From the NCBI RefSeq assembly GCF_019977735.1, contig NZ_AP025018.1, positions 930,001-994,000 of the forward strand: a DNA stretch of 64,000 nucleotides. Reading direction: 5' to 3'. Every line of letters starts with the position of its first letter. Within the stretch, counting starts at the first letter, position 1. Shown piece by piece: positions 1 to 9,221 of this stretch. Source of the DNA: Calothrix sp. PCC 7716. Lineage in GTDB: Bacteria; Cyanobacteriota; Cyanobacteriia; Cyanobacteriales; Nostocaceae. The notes beneath the pieces were generated by a model, which was given only the letters and a program-made list of their open reading frames with translations, had not been told where the DNA came from and searched no databases. The position numbers and the translations under genes were made by a program.

Positions 1-423
1 AGATGATAATTCCTGACGTGTGGAAGCTTTGAGCAAGTAACGGGAAACAAACCAAGTTGCGTAACCGATACCAACTAACTCAAATATGGTCGCAAACAAC
101 GGAATGTCATTAATTGCATCGAGTACTGCAAATACGAGCTTGACTGAAATAAATGCAGCTAGTATTAGGGCTACAGTGGTAATTTGCTGCTTGTAGTCGT
201 TGAAGAAGTTACCGATATAATCGGGTAAACGCGCGAGAAAGACTGCTATTTTATCACTAATTTGCTGTAATTGAGTAGATGTAGTTGACATTGATGCTGG
301 TGGCAATTTTGGCAATTCATCTTTTACATCAACTTCAACCGTTCCTACACCATTCACGGTGGTAGGATTTGTTTCGGGAGTGATATCAGGGTTAATATAT
401 TGCGGTTGTTCTTGAGTTTCCAT
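1..423 (-). CDS. CAAD-domain thylakoid membrane protein (C-terminus cut by window edge)
   Basis: The reading frame starts at an ATG (421-423) and stays open for 141 codons to the first base, so the 3' end lies outside the window. After a soluble, Pro/Thr-rich N-terminus there are two hydrophobic segments. The second half contains LDAINDIPLFATIFELVG followed by GYATWFVSRYLLK and TRQEL. That pattern is the signature of the CAAD domain, the membrane module first described as an appendage of cyanobacterial aminoacyl-tRNA synthetases and related to thylakoid-curvature CURT1 proteins. No synthetase part is visible, so this is a stand-alone CAAD protein, probably in thylakoids. Family call is from recognised sequence; location is inference. 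Confidence 0.85.
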   Translation of the reverse strand, partial: METQEQPQYINPDITPETNPTTVNGVGTVEVDVKDELPKLPPASMSTTSTQLQQISDKIAVFLARLPDYIGNFFNDYKQQITTVALILAAFISVKLVFAVLDAINDIPLFATIFELVGIGYATWFVSRYLLKASTRQELSS

Positions 424-499
424 AGTAATTCCCCTAATGGTTACAACTTTTTCTATTCTAGATGTTAATTCAAATGATATGTAAATAGATAAAATAAAA

Positions 500-540
500 A
501 CCGACCGGAAGATAGGTATATTACCTTTCCTCCGTTCGGT
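500..540 (-). terminator. Probable intrinsic terminator of the BON lipoprotein gene
   Basis: A 19-bp inverted repeat with three mismatches (arms 500-518 and 522-540, 3-nt loop) is followed, reading on the minus strand, by a T-rich run (481-499). It lies about 110 bp beyond the stop of the minus-strand lipoprotein gene and before the CAAD gene, as a rho-independent terminator would. Confidence 0.55.
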
Positions 541-557
541 ATGTTAACTACTTAACC

Positions 558-627
558 TAGAAACCAGGTTTCTTTGTTGATATATTGTAATAACAACGAT
601 GATCTTGGCTAGAAACCTGGTTTCTTG
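558..627. repeat. Two copies of an AGAAACC-N-GGTTTCT palindrome
   Basis: Copies start at 558 and 610. The core is an 8-bp-arm palindrome of the same family as the denser array at 27117-27300. Function unknown; probably a dispersed short repeat lying downstream of the lipoprotein gene. Confidence 0.6.
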
Positions 628-650
628 GGTTTCTTAATGTTTTGATACAT

Positions 651-1115
651 TTACTCGGTAGCTTTTGCATTCACAACTACGTTTGTAACACCTTTAATTT
701 CTTTAGCTAAAGGTTCAATCTTTTCTAATTGGGCTTTTTTAGGCACGGTTCCTGTTACTGTTACTGTACCGTTTTCTTCGCCTTTAACTGCAAGGGCGCC
801 GTTAGGGATATTTGCTTCGAGCTTCGAGCGGACTTGACTTGCAAGGTCACCTGCTGCTCGGTTTGTAGCAGCACCATCGTTCGCGATGTTATTTCGTTGT
901 TCACGGGCACGGATATCAGCATTTAGCTGGTTGCGTCGAATTTCGCTTTGAGCATCTTCTTTAGCTGCTTGAGTTGACCCTGCATCGGGTGCTTGAACTT
1001 GATTAACATCTGTTGCAGGATTAGGAGCATCTGCACTGGTCTTAGCAGGTTGTTGGCACGCAGCAGTACCTAAAGCAAGAACACTACTAATAAAGAGTAA
1101 AGTTAACTTTTTCAT
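651..1115 (-). CDS. BON-domain lipoprotein
   Basis: 154 residues. The N-terminus is a lipoprotein signal (MKKLTLLFISSVLALGTAAC) with a lipobox ending at Cys20, so the mature protein should be lipid-anchored in the envelope. Residues about 85-152 form a BON domain: alternating hydrophobic pattern, ALAVKGEENGTVTVTGTV and a C-terminal GVTNVVVNAKA. BON domains occur in OsmY-type osmotic-stress and envelope-stability proteins and are thought to bind phospholipid or partner proteins. The middle (25-85) is low-complexity and Ala/Asn/Gln-rich, probably a linker. It sits beside another stress-type gene on the same strand, only 86 bp apart but separated by a palindromic repeat, so co-transcription is uncertain. 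Confidence 0.85.
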   Translation of the reverse strand: MKKLTLLFISSVLALGTAACQQPAKTSADAPNPATDVNQVQAPDAGSTQAAKEDAQSEIRRNQLNADIRAREQRNNIANDGAATNRAAGDLASQVRSKLEANIPNGALAVKGEENGTVTVTGTVPKKAQLEKIEPLAKEIKGVTNVVVNAKATE

Positions 1116-1154
1116 TTTTTTATTGTTTGTTGGTTGGTAATGATTTTTGCTTCG

Positions 1155-1179
1155 GTAGGGTGGGCACTGCCCACCTTAC
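1155..1179. repeat. GTAGGGTGGGCA-TGCCCACC palindromic repeat
   Basis: A GC-rich near-palindrome (GGTGGGCA..TGCCCACC) located between two minus-strand genes. The same sequence recurs at 42512-42536 and, split by a MITE, at 54718-54931. It is a dispersed short repeat and might double as a transcription-attenuating hairpin. Confidence 0.7.
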
Positions 1180-1201
1180 TTTTGTGGAGGGAAATCTCTC
1201 T

Positions 1202-3178
1202 TTAAATTGTTTCGTCGCGACGGTCAATGATGATTACATCTGCATCATCACTATTGATGGTTCTAGTTGTGGTACTAGTATCAGCAGCGTAGTTTACACG
1301 CGAGGTGTCCATACCAGGTCTTTCACGACGCGATGAACTAACATCGGTTGCATCGAAAACATCGTAGTCTTGAATGTTGTGACGCTTGAGGATTACTTCT
1401 GCACGACGAACTTCATCATCGGTGGCATCAACCATAACTATATAGTCGCCTCGGTTGAGTTTGTCGTTATATGCCTGCGCTTTGTATTCAGGAATTCCCA
1501 AACCAACTAGTCCACCAGTGATACCACCAGCTGCGGCGCCAATTCCAGCACCTGTTGCTGCGGTTGCGAGTGCAGTTGCTGCTGCTCCACCTAATAGTAC
1601 TGGTCCAACTCCAGGAATTGCTAACGCACCTAAACCTACTAGTAAACCGCCCAAACCACCTAAAGCGGCGCCTGTTGCTGCACCTGCTTTGGCGCCATCA
1701 TCAGCTTTGTTACCACGTAAATCTGTATTAGTTGTACCACCTACGGAGGTATTGACGTTACCACCTGCATCTTTACCTATAATGGAAACTTCATCCATTG
1801 AGAAACCAGCATCGCGCAGTTCAGTTAAAGCTGCTTCAGCATCGCGACGGTGTTCAAATACACCAACTATACGTCTGCCGCGATGTGAGGGGTTGGTATT
1901 AACATAGCCAACACGCGAGGTGTCCATAGCTGGTCTTTCACGACGCGATGAACTAACATCGGTTGCATCGAAAACATCGTAGTCTTGAATGTTGTGACGC
2001 TTGAGGATTACTTCTGCACGACGAACTTCATCATCGGTGGCATCAACCATAACTATATAGTCGCCTCGGTTGAGTTTGTCGTTATATGCCTGCGCTTTGT
2101 ATTCAGGAATTCCCAAACCAACTAGTCCACCAGTGATACCACCAGCTGCGGCGCCAATACCTGCACCTGTTGCTGCGGTTGCGAGTGCAGTTGCTGCTGC
2201 TCCACCTAATAGTACTGGTCCAACTCCAGGAATTGCTAGCGCACCTAAACCTACTAGTAAACCACCCAAACCACCTAAAGCGGCACCTGTTGCTGCACCT
2301 GCTTTGGCGCCATCATCAGCTTTGTTACCACGTAAATCTGTTCCAGGAGCATTAATATTGCCACCTGCATCTTTACCTATGATGGAAACTTCATCCATTG
2401 AGAAACCAGCATCGCGCAGTTCAGTCAAAGCTGCTTCAGCATCACGACGGTGTTCAAACACACCAACTATGCGTCTGCTGCGATGCAATGGGTTCGATGA
2501 ACGAACGTCAGAATTATTAATGGGGGAGACTACGGGTGTTGGAAAAACACCAGATGCATCATATGGATTTGCGACAACAGGTCCTGGTACAACAGGTGCT
2601 GGTGGTATGACATCTGAAGAATTATAATCACGTCCGGGTTGGTCGTAAATTTGAAAATCTTCAATACCACGACGACGCATAATTGCTTCAGCTTTTGCAA
2701 TTTCAGCAGCGGTGCCATCTACAATTACTAAATAGTGTCCACGCTCTACTCGTGAATTATAACCACGTGCTTCTTCTTCGGGGATTCCTAAACCTACCAA
2801 ACCTCCGAGCAAAGAACCTGCTGCTGCTCCAATACCTGCTCCTGCTAATGTAGTTGCAATTGCTGTTGCTGTGGCGCCTGCAAGCATGATGGGTCCTACA
2901 CCTGGTATTGCTAGGGTTCCTAAACCAACTAACAAACCAGTCAAACCACCTAATGTTCCACCAGATACAGCACCGAGTGATGCACCTTCATCTGCTTTAT
3001 TACCTACTTGGTCGTGAACTTCGGCACCTGCGATATTGTCTTTACCATCAATATCTTGAGCGATAACCGAAACACGATCCATTGCAAAACCTGAATTTCT
3101 TAACTCGTGTAGCGCGTCTTCAGCATCTCGACGATGAGAAAACACACCTATGGCTCTTCTATGTAAACCGACTACCAT
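1202..3178 (-). CDS. Triple-repeat general stress protein (GSP17M/YflT-type domains)
   Basis: 658 residues made of three homologous units (about 1-195, 230-415, 430-630). Each starts with a (V/I)GVFxHRRDAExALxELRxxGFxMDxVSxI module typical of the general stress protein 17M (YflT-like) N-terminal domain. A Gly/Ala-rich hydrophobic stretch (GLGTLAIPGVGPI-like) follows that could form a membrane hairpin, and each unit ends with a (Y)IVMVDxTxxEVxxAExILxRxxI module. Units 2 and 3 are nearly identical in DNA as well as protein (about 1290-1890 versus 1905-2490), which indicates a recent tandem duplication. The start has a strong GGGGGAG ribosome-binding site 5 nt upstream. Role in stress response is inferred from the family; no enzymatic motif is seen. 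Confidence 0.8.
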   Translation of the reverse strand: MVVGLHRRAIGVFSHRRDAEDALHELRNSGFAMDRVSVIAQDIDGKDNIAGAEVHDQVGNKADEGASLGAVSGGTLGGLTGLLVGLGTLAIPGVGPIMLAGATATAIATTLAGAGIGAAAGSLLGGLVGLGIPEEEARGYNSRVERGHYLVIVDGTAAEIAKAEAIMRRRGIEDFQIYDQPGRDYNSSDVIPPAPVVPGPVVANPYDASGVFPTPVVSPINNSDVRSSNPLHRSRRIVGVFEHRRDAEAALTELRDAGFSMDEVSIIGKDAGGNINAPGTDLRGNKADDGAKAGAATGAALGGLGGLLVGLGALAIPGVGPVLLGGAAATALATAATGAGIGAAAGGITGGLVGLGIPEYKAQAYNDKLNRGDYIVMVDATDDEVRRAEVILKRHNIQDYDVFDATDVSSSRRERPAMDTSRVGYVNTNPSHRGRRIVGVFEHRRDAEAALTELRDAGFSMDEVSIIGKDAGGNVNTSVGGTTNTDLRGNKADDGAKAGAATGAALGGLGGLLVGLGALAIPGVGPVLLGGAAATALATAATGAGIGAAAGGITGGLVGLGIPEYKAQAYNDKLNRGDYIVMVDATDDEVRRAEVILKRHNIQDYDVFDATDVSSSRRERPGMDTSRVNYAADTSTTTRTINSDDADVIIIDRRDETI

Positions 3179-3602
3179 GCTAGCTCCCCCACTATTAATT
3201 GTGTTCTACTGGGTTTAATCAAGTCTTATTTAACTTTTTGACTTCACTAACTAAGTTCTACAATGCTTTGATTTTATTTTCATCAATCGATTGCTAGAGT
3301 TATTATCTCTATCTAAAGTTATATTTTAATTCTTAGTTATTCTTTCTTTGTGGATTTCGGCTATTTGATTAGTATTAATTATAATTTGATGCCAAGTGAG
3401 AATAGAAAGTTATGCTAAATCTAACTTTTGGCGTGGCTATTTGCATTTTTATTTACTCCTTTGGGAAGTAACAGTTATGTATTTCAGTAGTTAGGTTAGT
3501 TGAGTAAGTATCTTTCTAGAGAATTACCAAGCCAAAACATGATTGTCTCCTTGGTTAATATTTTAATACGCCGCACAAGTTGAGCTAGATTGAGGTTATA
3601 AC
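3179..3602. other. 424-bp AT-rich divergent intergenic region
   Basis: This separates the divergently transcribed stress-protein and 1052-residue-protein genes and should hold both promoters. No ORF with coding character, strong hairpin or recognised operator was seen. Confidence 0.5.
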
Positions 3603-6600
3603 ATGTATCAATTAGAAGATTTAGTGCAATCCTACTGTTCGCAGTTAGGATTGTTCTCTGTTGTAGTGACAGAACAAATTACACCAGAACAAGCATCTCT
3701 CATGTTTTCTGGTCCAAAATTTTTAGTAGCTTTATTTGCTGGTTTGCTAATGGCAGTTGCATTTCAATTGCTATTAACTAACTTTTCTGTTGCAGTAGGT
3801 ATTTCTGCTGGAGGAGGAGATGTTGGTGATGATGACGCTGATACTGTTGGTAATCAAATTCGTGCAGTTGAAGCAAAAGTCGGCATCTGGGCGCTTTTTA
3901 CTGTTAGTTTAGCTTTAGGAGCTGCTTGTTTTCTGGCTGTTAAACTCAGCTTAATCGAAAACACATTACTTGGTTCAATCATTGGTGTAGTAATTTGGGC
4001 TGCATTCTTTTCGTTAATTACCTGGTTGGGTTCTAATGCAGTTGGCTCATTAATTGGTGCAATTGTCAATACCGCTAACTCTGGTTTAAAAGGGTTAATG
4101 GGTACCGCTTCTGCTGCTATTGGCGCCAATGTTACTAAAAACCAAGCGGTATCAACTGCTGAAGATATTGCTGCTGCTGTACGTAAAGAATTAACTTCTG
4201 GTTTTGACCCAGACAGTATTAAAAATACACTACAAAGTTCTTTAAGCTCGTTGCAATTACCTAATTTAAATCTGAACGAGATTCGCGGTCAATTTGATAA
4301 AGTGCTGAAAGACGTTGATTTTGAATCTTTTGGTGATAGTGATTTATTAAAGAACGTTAATCGCGAAACACTTGTAAATTTAATTAGTAATCGTACTGAC
4401 TTCTCTAAAAGCGATGTTAACCGTATTGCAGACCAGTTAGAAGCAGCTTGGAATTCTGCGACTAATCGTAAAAATCCCACAGAACAGGTTATTAGTTTAC
4501 TTAAGTCATCAAGTCCCGATGACCTAAAACCCGAAAAAATAGGCGCCCGCTTACAAGAGTTGGTAGCAGTTAGTAACGGTAATGGTAACGGTTCTTCAAA
4601 AGGTTTAACTCAAAGAGCTTTACAATCTGGTATGGGAGCAGTTACAGGCGCCGTGCTAGATAAAGTTGATTTCTCTAATGTTGATGTTGATAAAGTAACA
4701 AGTCAATTACAAGAAATCAAAGGTAAATTAAAGGATGTAGATGTTGAAAATATCACTCAACAGTTAAAGCAACTACGTGATAAAGCCACAGCAAAAGTAG
4801 CAGATACTATACCTGTTGTGCTTGAAACTGTACAGAAGAGAGAAGACAATACCATTAAAGATGATATTGAAGAGTACATTTTGTATTCATTGCCTTGGCA
4901 CTTTAACCGTATAACCATAAAAGAAGAATTCCACGAAGTTATCTTTGACCCCAATGCGGCGCCGGGAGCTATTAAAAGACAACTCGAAGGATTAAATCAA
5001 GAATACTTTGCCAATTTACTCAAACAACGTGGTGACATTAGCGAACCACGTATTAAAGAGATTTCTGAACAGTTAGAAAGCGTTCGTAAAGAAGTTTTTG
5101 AAAGAGTTCAAAATTCAGATACTAATCAAGAATCACAATCACTTAGCAGTCGAGTAGAAAATTATTTACGTTCGACTGGTAAAGATGAACTCAACCCTGA
5201 AGCTATTGAAAAGAACTTTAGCAATTTAATCGAAGACGCACAAGTAAATGCTGACGAGTTGGGTAAACGTTTTGGTAACTTAAATCGCGATACTCTAGTA
5301 CAAGTGCTTGCTTCACGTCAAGATTTGAGTGAAGAAGAAGCGAATAATATAGTAGGTCAACTCGAAGGAGTCAAAGACCGAGTTCTAAACTCTTCACGGG
5401 AATTACAATCGCAAGTAACAACCCAAGCACAAGAACTACGTCAACGAGTCGAAGATTATCTACGCAATACCAACCTGGATGAATTAAATCCTGAAGGTAT
5501 CCAACGCGATTTTAGAACTTTACTCGATGACCCACAAGCAGGCGCCAGTGCTTTACGTGGACGTTTATCACAGTTTGACCGTGAGACATTAGTAAAATTA
5601 CTGTCGCAGCGTCAAGATTTAAGTGAAGAACGAGTCAACGAAATTCTAAACAATTTAGAATCGGTACGCGACAGTATTTTGACCGCACCACAAAAAGCAG
5701 CAGCAAAAGCTTTTGAACAGTACGACCAAACGCTTAATACCATCACTGAGTATCTCCGCAGCACCAACAAAGAAGAACTCAACCCTGAAGGTATTCAACG
5801 TGACTTGCAAAAACTGCTCGATGACCCATCTGAAGGTGCAGCAGCATTACGTGAAAGATTTTCTAACTTCGACCGCGAAACACTGATTGCATTATTAACT
5901 CAGCGTGGTGATTTAAGCGAAGAGCAAATCAACCAAGTAATCGACTCGTTCCAAACTAATATCAACAATATTATTAAGGCGCCGCAACGTTTAGCAAAAC
6001 GTGCAACAAAACGAGTAGCAGACTTTGAAGCTAACCTAGAAAACTACTTGCGGAACACCAACAAAGAAGAACTCAACCCAGACGCAATTAAGCGTGACCT
6101 CGCATTATTACTGCAAGACCCTCGTGCAGGAGCAGGCAGCTTGAGCGACCGAATTTCAAAAATTGACCGTTCAACATTAATAGCACTGCTTTCACAACGC
6201 GAAGATATTTCCGAAGAAGAAGCAAACCGAATTGTCGGTCAAATCGAATCAGTACGTGACTCACTCGTTGAACAATACCGTCAAATTCAACAGCGAGTAC
6301 AATCAGTACTTGATAATGTATTTGGACAAATCCGCAGCTACCTCAACTCGCTCGACCGTCCCGAACTTAACTACGAAAGTATTCAACAAGACTTTTCGCG
6401 CGTTTTCGACGACCCACAAGCAGGTTTTGATGCATTGCGCGCGCGTTTGAGTCAATTCGACCGTGATACTTTGGTAGCAGTGCTTTCCTCACGCGAAGAT
6501 ATTTCCGAGGAGCAAGCAAACCAAATCGTTAACCGGATTGAATCTACACGCGACAGTGTATTACAACGTGCAGAGCTAATTCAAACCGAAACCCAAAAAC

Positions 6601-6761
6601 GCCTCAACCAAATCAAAGAAAACGCCAAAAAACAAGCGCGCGACACTAAAAAAGCAGTCGCAGAAGCCGCATGGTGGCTTTTCGGTACCGCTATTACATC
6701 ACTCGCAGTATCAGCATTTGCTGGCGCCGTAGCAGTCAAAGGTCTCTGGTTCCTAGGTTAA
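3603..6761 (+). CDS. Large membrane-anchored repeat protein of unknown function
   Basis: 1052 residues. The N-terminal 150 residues hold about three hydrophobic segments (near 37-60, 95-118 and 120-145) and one more lies at the C-terminus (about 1028-1048). The long middle is hydrophilic and helical. It contains about six degenerate repeats of roughly 100-115 residues with the pattern YLRxTNxxELNPExIxxDfxxLLxDPxAGAxALRxRxSxFDRxTLxxLLSQRxDLSEExxNxIvxxxExVRD, each followed by a coiled-coil-like spacer. More divergent units lie upstream (about 185-300). The architecture suggests a tethered, filamentous envelope or thylakoid protein, but I do not recognise a named family. Decayed copies of its last about 40 codons occur at 9403-9512, 9788-9934 and 10923-11000. 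Confidence 0.8.
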   Translation: MYQLEDLVQSYCSQLGLFSVVVTEQITPEQASLMFSGPKFLVALFAGLLMAVAFQLLLTNFSVAVGISAGGGDVGDDDADTVGNQIRAVEAKVGIWALFTVSLALGAACFLAVKLSLIENTLLGSIIGVVIWAAFFSLITWLGSNAVGSLIGAIVNTANSGLKGLMGTASAAIGANVTKNQAVSTAEDIAAAVRKELTSGFDPDSIKNTLQSSLSSLQLPNLNLNEIRGQFDKVLKDVDFESFGDSDLLKNVNRETLVNLISNRTDFSKSDVNRIADQLEAAWNSATNRKNPTEQVISLLKSSSPDDLKPEKIGARLQELVAVSNGNGNGSSKGLTQRALQSGMGAVTGAVLDKVDFSNVDVDKVTSQLQEIKGKLKDVDVENITQQLKQLRDKATAKVADTIPVVLETVQKREDNTIKDDIEEYILYSLPWHFNRITIKEEFHEVIFDPNAAPGAIKRQLEGLNQEYFANLLKQRGDISEPRIKEISEQLESVRKEVFERVQNSDTNQESQSLSSRVENYLRSTGKDELNPEAIEKNFSNLIEDAQVNADELGKRFGNLNRDTLVQVLASRQDLSEEEANNIVGQLEGVKDRVLNSSRELQSQVTTQAQELRQRVEDYLRNTNLDELNPEGIQRDFRTLLDDPQAGASALRGRLSQFDRETLVKLLSQRQDLSEERVNEILNNLESVRDSILTAPQKAAAKAFEQYDQTLNTITEYLRSTNKEELNPEGIQRDLQKLLDDPSEGAAALRERFSNFDRETLIALLTQRGDLSEEQINQVIDSFQTNINNIIKAPQRLAKRATKRVADFEANLENYLRNTNKEELNPDAIKRDLALLLQDPRAGAGSLSDRISKIDRSTLIALLSQREDISEEEANRIVGQIESVRDSLVEQYRQIQQRVQSVLDNVFGQIRSYLNSLDRPELNYESIQQDFSRVFDDPQAGFDALRARLSQFDRDTLVAVLSSREDISEEQANQIVNRIESTRDSVLQRAELIQTETQKRLNQIKENAKKQARDTKKAVAEAAWWLFGTAITSLAVSAFAGAVAVKGLWFLG

Positions 6762-6766
6762 ACCCC

Positions 6767-6793
6767 GTAGGTTAGGCATCCTGCCTGACCTAC
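6767..6793 (+). terminator. Hairpin just after the 1052-residue gene
   Basis: Arms 6767-6778 and 6782-6793 pair over 12 bp (one G-T) with a 3-nt loop, 5 bp after the stop codon. A T-run starts only about 12 nt later, so it is either an imperfect terminator or one of the TAGG..CCTA-type dispersed repeats. Confidence 0.4.
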
Positions 6794-6808
6794 CCACATA
6801 TTATTTTT

Positions 6809-6890
6809 TACCACAGAGTCACAGAGGGCACAGAGGAAGAGGAATTAACCACGCTCGTCACAAAGGATACAAAGGAAGAGGCAAGAAGAG
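6809..6890. repeat. Dispersed ACCACAGAG-CACAGAGG / ACAAAGGA repeats
   Basis: Low-complexity segment built of CACAGAG and CAAAGGA units. Relatives occur near 29182-29215, 38156-38193, 43700-43737 and inside the start of the gene at 49907-50794. Such CTCTGTG/CTTTGCG repeats are common between genes in filamentous cyanobacteria; function unknown. Confidence 0.6.
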
Positions 6891-6934
6891 GTTTAGAGGC
6901 GCCTTGTCCACAAAATTAATATCATACCTAATAG

Positions 6935-7041
6935 ATTCGCATTCACCTACTAAAAAACCTGATAAAAACTGGTAAAAACCTATAAAATCATTACCATAAT
7001 CAGTTATGGAGCCACGGTGAATGCCCCTGAATTCGTGACCT
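6935..7041 (-). ncRNA. Candidate omega-RNA / right end of the TnpB-like element
   Basis: TnpB guide RNAs are normally encoded at and just beyond the 3' end of tnpB. In that position there is a perfect 9-bp inverted repeat, GCATTCACC at 6939-6947 and GGTGAATGC at 7016-7024, with 68 bp between. On the minus strand the distal arm reads GGTGAATGCGAATC, and GAATGC-type ends are seen in some small Cas12/TnpB scaffolds. This is inference from position and fold only; no transposon boundary was proven. Confidence 0.3.
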
Positions 7042-8739
7042 TCATTTGTTCTCGTTCAAGTGGAACTTGAGCTTCAGTAGGTTAACCTTTCCCGTTCTCT
7101 TACCCCCAGACTGCTTGCTACCTCCCGACTTTCGCTTTTTATGGGTCTTTTTCTGGGATTGGGTTACTAAGGAATCTAATAAAAACCGAAGCACGGTATC
7201 GAGTTCAAACATACGGGGTCTACGGATGAAAAATTTTTTCAGCCAAGCTGAAATTCGTCTCCACCCTCCCCCGAAACCTGCATCTTTCCAATCCTCTGGC
7301 TGCAAAAATGCAGTGAGAGTTTTTAACCATTGCTGGGGGATATACTCTCTAAAACCCATAGCTCTTCTAGCTATTACCATAGCGGCAGAACTAGCGCTAT
7401 TTAGTCCATATTTTGCCATGTATTTCACCATACCTATAACACTAGTCATAAATGGTGATTTAAATAATATTTCTATTCCATACTTTTCTGCTCTAACAAC
7501 AAGATATGAACGAAATTTATCATAAATAAAACCTGTCAACATCCGGTTATATTCTTTAGTTCCACTATGCCTCAGTTGATTCTTCTTTGTTGAAAAATCA
7601 AGATTCTCACAAGCAATTGGGCATTGATAAATTTCTGCTAATTTAACAATTTCACATACAATATCACGAAGTTTCGCCTCTTTCTGTCCAGTTGTTCCTG
7701 TCGGAATGGGAAAACTTATAGCATTGCGACTTCTTTCCGGATTCCCGTCGCGTTTAATGTAAATTACATCAATAGTTTCTGCATTTAAGTCAATACCAAT
7801 ACATCCATTATTTATACTAGAAATAGTCGGAACATCTTGGACGTAAGTTGTAAGGTGAATATACCATTGGTCATTTTTATGCTCGCGTCGGAAACATTGA
7901 ACTGTAACTGGTTTTTTTACTTCTAAGGCATAAAGTAAATTATGTTTACGTTGTCCTGATACCTCAAACTTCAGACTGACTGTATCTCCATATTTATCAC
8001 GTAAAAATCTAGGAACCGCGAAGGTTACACTAAATATATCGCCTGATATATAAAATATTTTGGCTACAGGATTGTTGCCCGAAACTGAGCCTTTACCTAC
8101 ACTGTAGAAATTACCACCACGTTTTTTCTCCCAATCTACACGCCATTCATCATGAGACGAATAACCATTTTCTTCTAAATGGTACTGGGCATTAAATAAT
8201 TTAGCGCTACCAAAACATATATGTAGTCTTTTCGTTTTTTCTAATTCTTCTTTCTCTACTTGTTTGCGTTCAAGTCTACTAACTTTAGATTCTAATCCCA
8301 TCAAACGCTTTGCAAACCCTTTCATGTTCTTACGTGAGGGGAGCGCTAACTGTTGTTCCATTAATTCAATTGTCGATGCAACAGACTTCCAACCTGCCTT
8401 TATATCGTCATCTAGTGCCTTTATTCTTAAAGCGCGTGCTTCAATTAATTGGTCAAATGTGCCTTTTGCATCAGTTGCAATTGAATCAGCCCACGCCCAA
8501 TCAATATTAAACTTTTCCTGAAAAGTTTTTTCAATATAGTCTTCTGATTGCCCATGTTGCAATTCATTTAATGCTGTACGCATTATTGACTGGTATTTAT
8601 CACCCCAATCTGACATAAATGAGTGATAAGGCAATTTTGCTTCCACCCCTACTCGTAATTGGGGAGTACGTGTTCCTGACTGATTTTTTACTTTTGAATA
8701 AGAACGATGTGTCAGTTCACTTAATAATGATTTTCCCAT
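7042..8739 (-). CDS. TnpB-like RuvC protein, probably catalytically altered
   Basis: 565 residues. The C-terminal half carries RuvC-like motifs of TnpB/Cas12 nucleases: RuvC-I in CIGIDLNAETIDV (Asp317) and RuvC-II in PIACENLDF (Glu378). The region that aligns with RuvC-III is YGLNSASSAAMVIARR (444-459). There, relatives that I recall have an Asp (S-D-x-A-A-A), but here an Ala occupies that place. No CxxC zinc ribbon is visible between motifs II and III. The N-terminal half is helical and charged, as expected of a guide-RNA-binding lobe, and the C-terminus is Lys/Gly/Ser-rich. No TnpA gene is adjacent, so it is a solitary copy. It could be an inactive relic, a nuclease with a rearranged active site, or an exapted RNA-guided DNA binder. 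Confidence 0.75.
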   Translation of the reverse strand: MGKSLLSELTHRSYSKVKNQSGTRTPQLRVGVEAKLPYHSFMSDWGDKYQSIMRTALNELQHGQSEDYIEKTFQEKFNIDWAWADSIATDAKGTFDQLIEARALRIKALDDDIKAGWKSVASTIELMEQQLALPSRKNMKGFAKRLMGLESKVSRLERKQVEKEELEKTKRLHICFGSAKLFNAQYHLEENGYSSHDEWRVDWEKKRGGNFYSVGKGSVSGNNPVAKIFYISGDIFSVTFAVPRFLRDKYGDTVSLKFEVSGQRKHNLLYALEVKKPVTVQCFRREHKNDQWYIHLTTYVQDVPTISSINNGCIGIDLNAETIDVIYIKRDGNPERSRNAISFPIPTGTTGQKEAKLRDIVCEIVKLAEIYQCPIACENLDFSTKKNQLRHSGTKEYNRMLTGFIYDKFRSYLVVRAEKYGIEILFKSPFMTSVIGMVKYMAKYGLNSASSAAMVIARRAMGFREYIPQQWLKTLTAFLQPEDWKDAGFGGGWRRISAWLKKFFIRRPRMFELDTVLRFLLDSLVTQSQKKTHKKRKSGGSKQSGGKRTGKVNLLKLKFHLNENK

Positions 8740-8900
8740 ATTATAACTGCTCGACCTACAAGTTATATAATTTATATTCTATCAGATAATATTCGCTTTG
8801 ACAAAGTATTTTTGGTTTTTATAATATTTATTAATTATTACAATTATTCGACTTATCTATATCTCTTTCTATGTGCGTGCATCAGTTAACATAAAATCAT

Positions 8901-9077
8901 AATGAATATGACCTCAACAAATCTGATTGTTATATTTATTACACACGTGCATTTGAAACACAAGGAAAGAAGTATATTTCAGATTTTAAAGAGCCATTAG
9001 CAGATATTAGTAGTTTTTACCAGATTTTAGTTACACGAATACGAGCAGTTATTACAACTGAATGCATTTTTTATTGA
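8901..9077 (+). pseudogene. Possible coding remnant without start
   Basis: An open frame with plausible amino-acid composition (…YTRAFETQGKKYISDFKEP…, then a helical stretch) but without a convincing start codon. It runs into the duplicated block that begins near 9055. No family recognised. It may be a gene fragment left by the rearrangements in this zone. Confidence 0.25.
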
Positions 9078-9221
9078 CTAATTTCTTTAATATTACGTTC
9101 TAAATAATCTAAACAAGCTAACCGAGCTAACTCAGCAAGCGATAATCCACGAGCTCATTCAAAGCAGAATTCCAGCTTTTTTACCTAGTATACAAGAAAC
9201 TAGAAACGATTGGGGTTTATC
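9062..9221. pseudogene. Fused remnant of the 66-residue and 114-residue genes
   Basis: 9062-9157 matches the 3' half of the minus-strand ribbon-helix-helix-like gene at 10015-10215. From about 9158 to 9225 it matches the last 20-odd codons of the plus-strand gene at 10415-10759. Everything in between is deleted. It is therefore an internally deleted copy of the 10.0-10.9 kb module, still ending in the ATGA overlap with the next small gene. Confidence 0.7.

Noticed and set aside
1455-2627. Long proline/alanine-rich frames on the plus strand
   Set aside because: Antisense shadows of the Gly/Ala-rich repeats of the stress-protein gene on the minus strand.
7046-7525. 159-codon frame on the plus strand
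   Set aside because: Antisense to the TnpB-like gene; composition (many Phe, Leu, Ser, Pro) is typical of a shadow frame.
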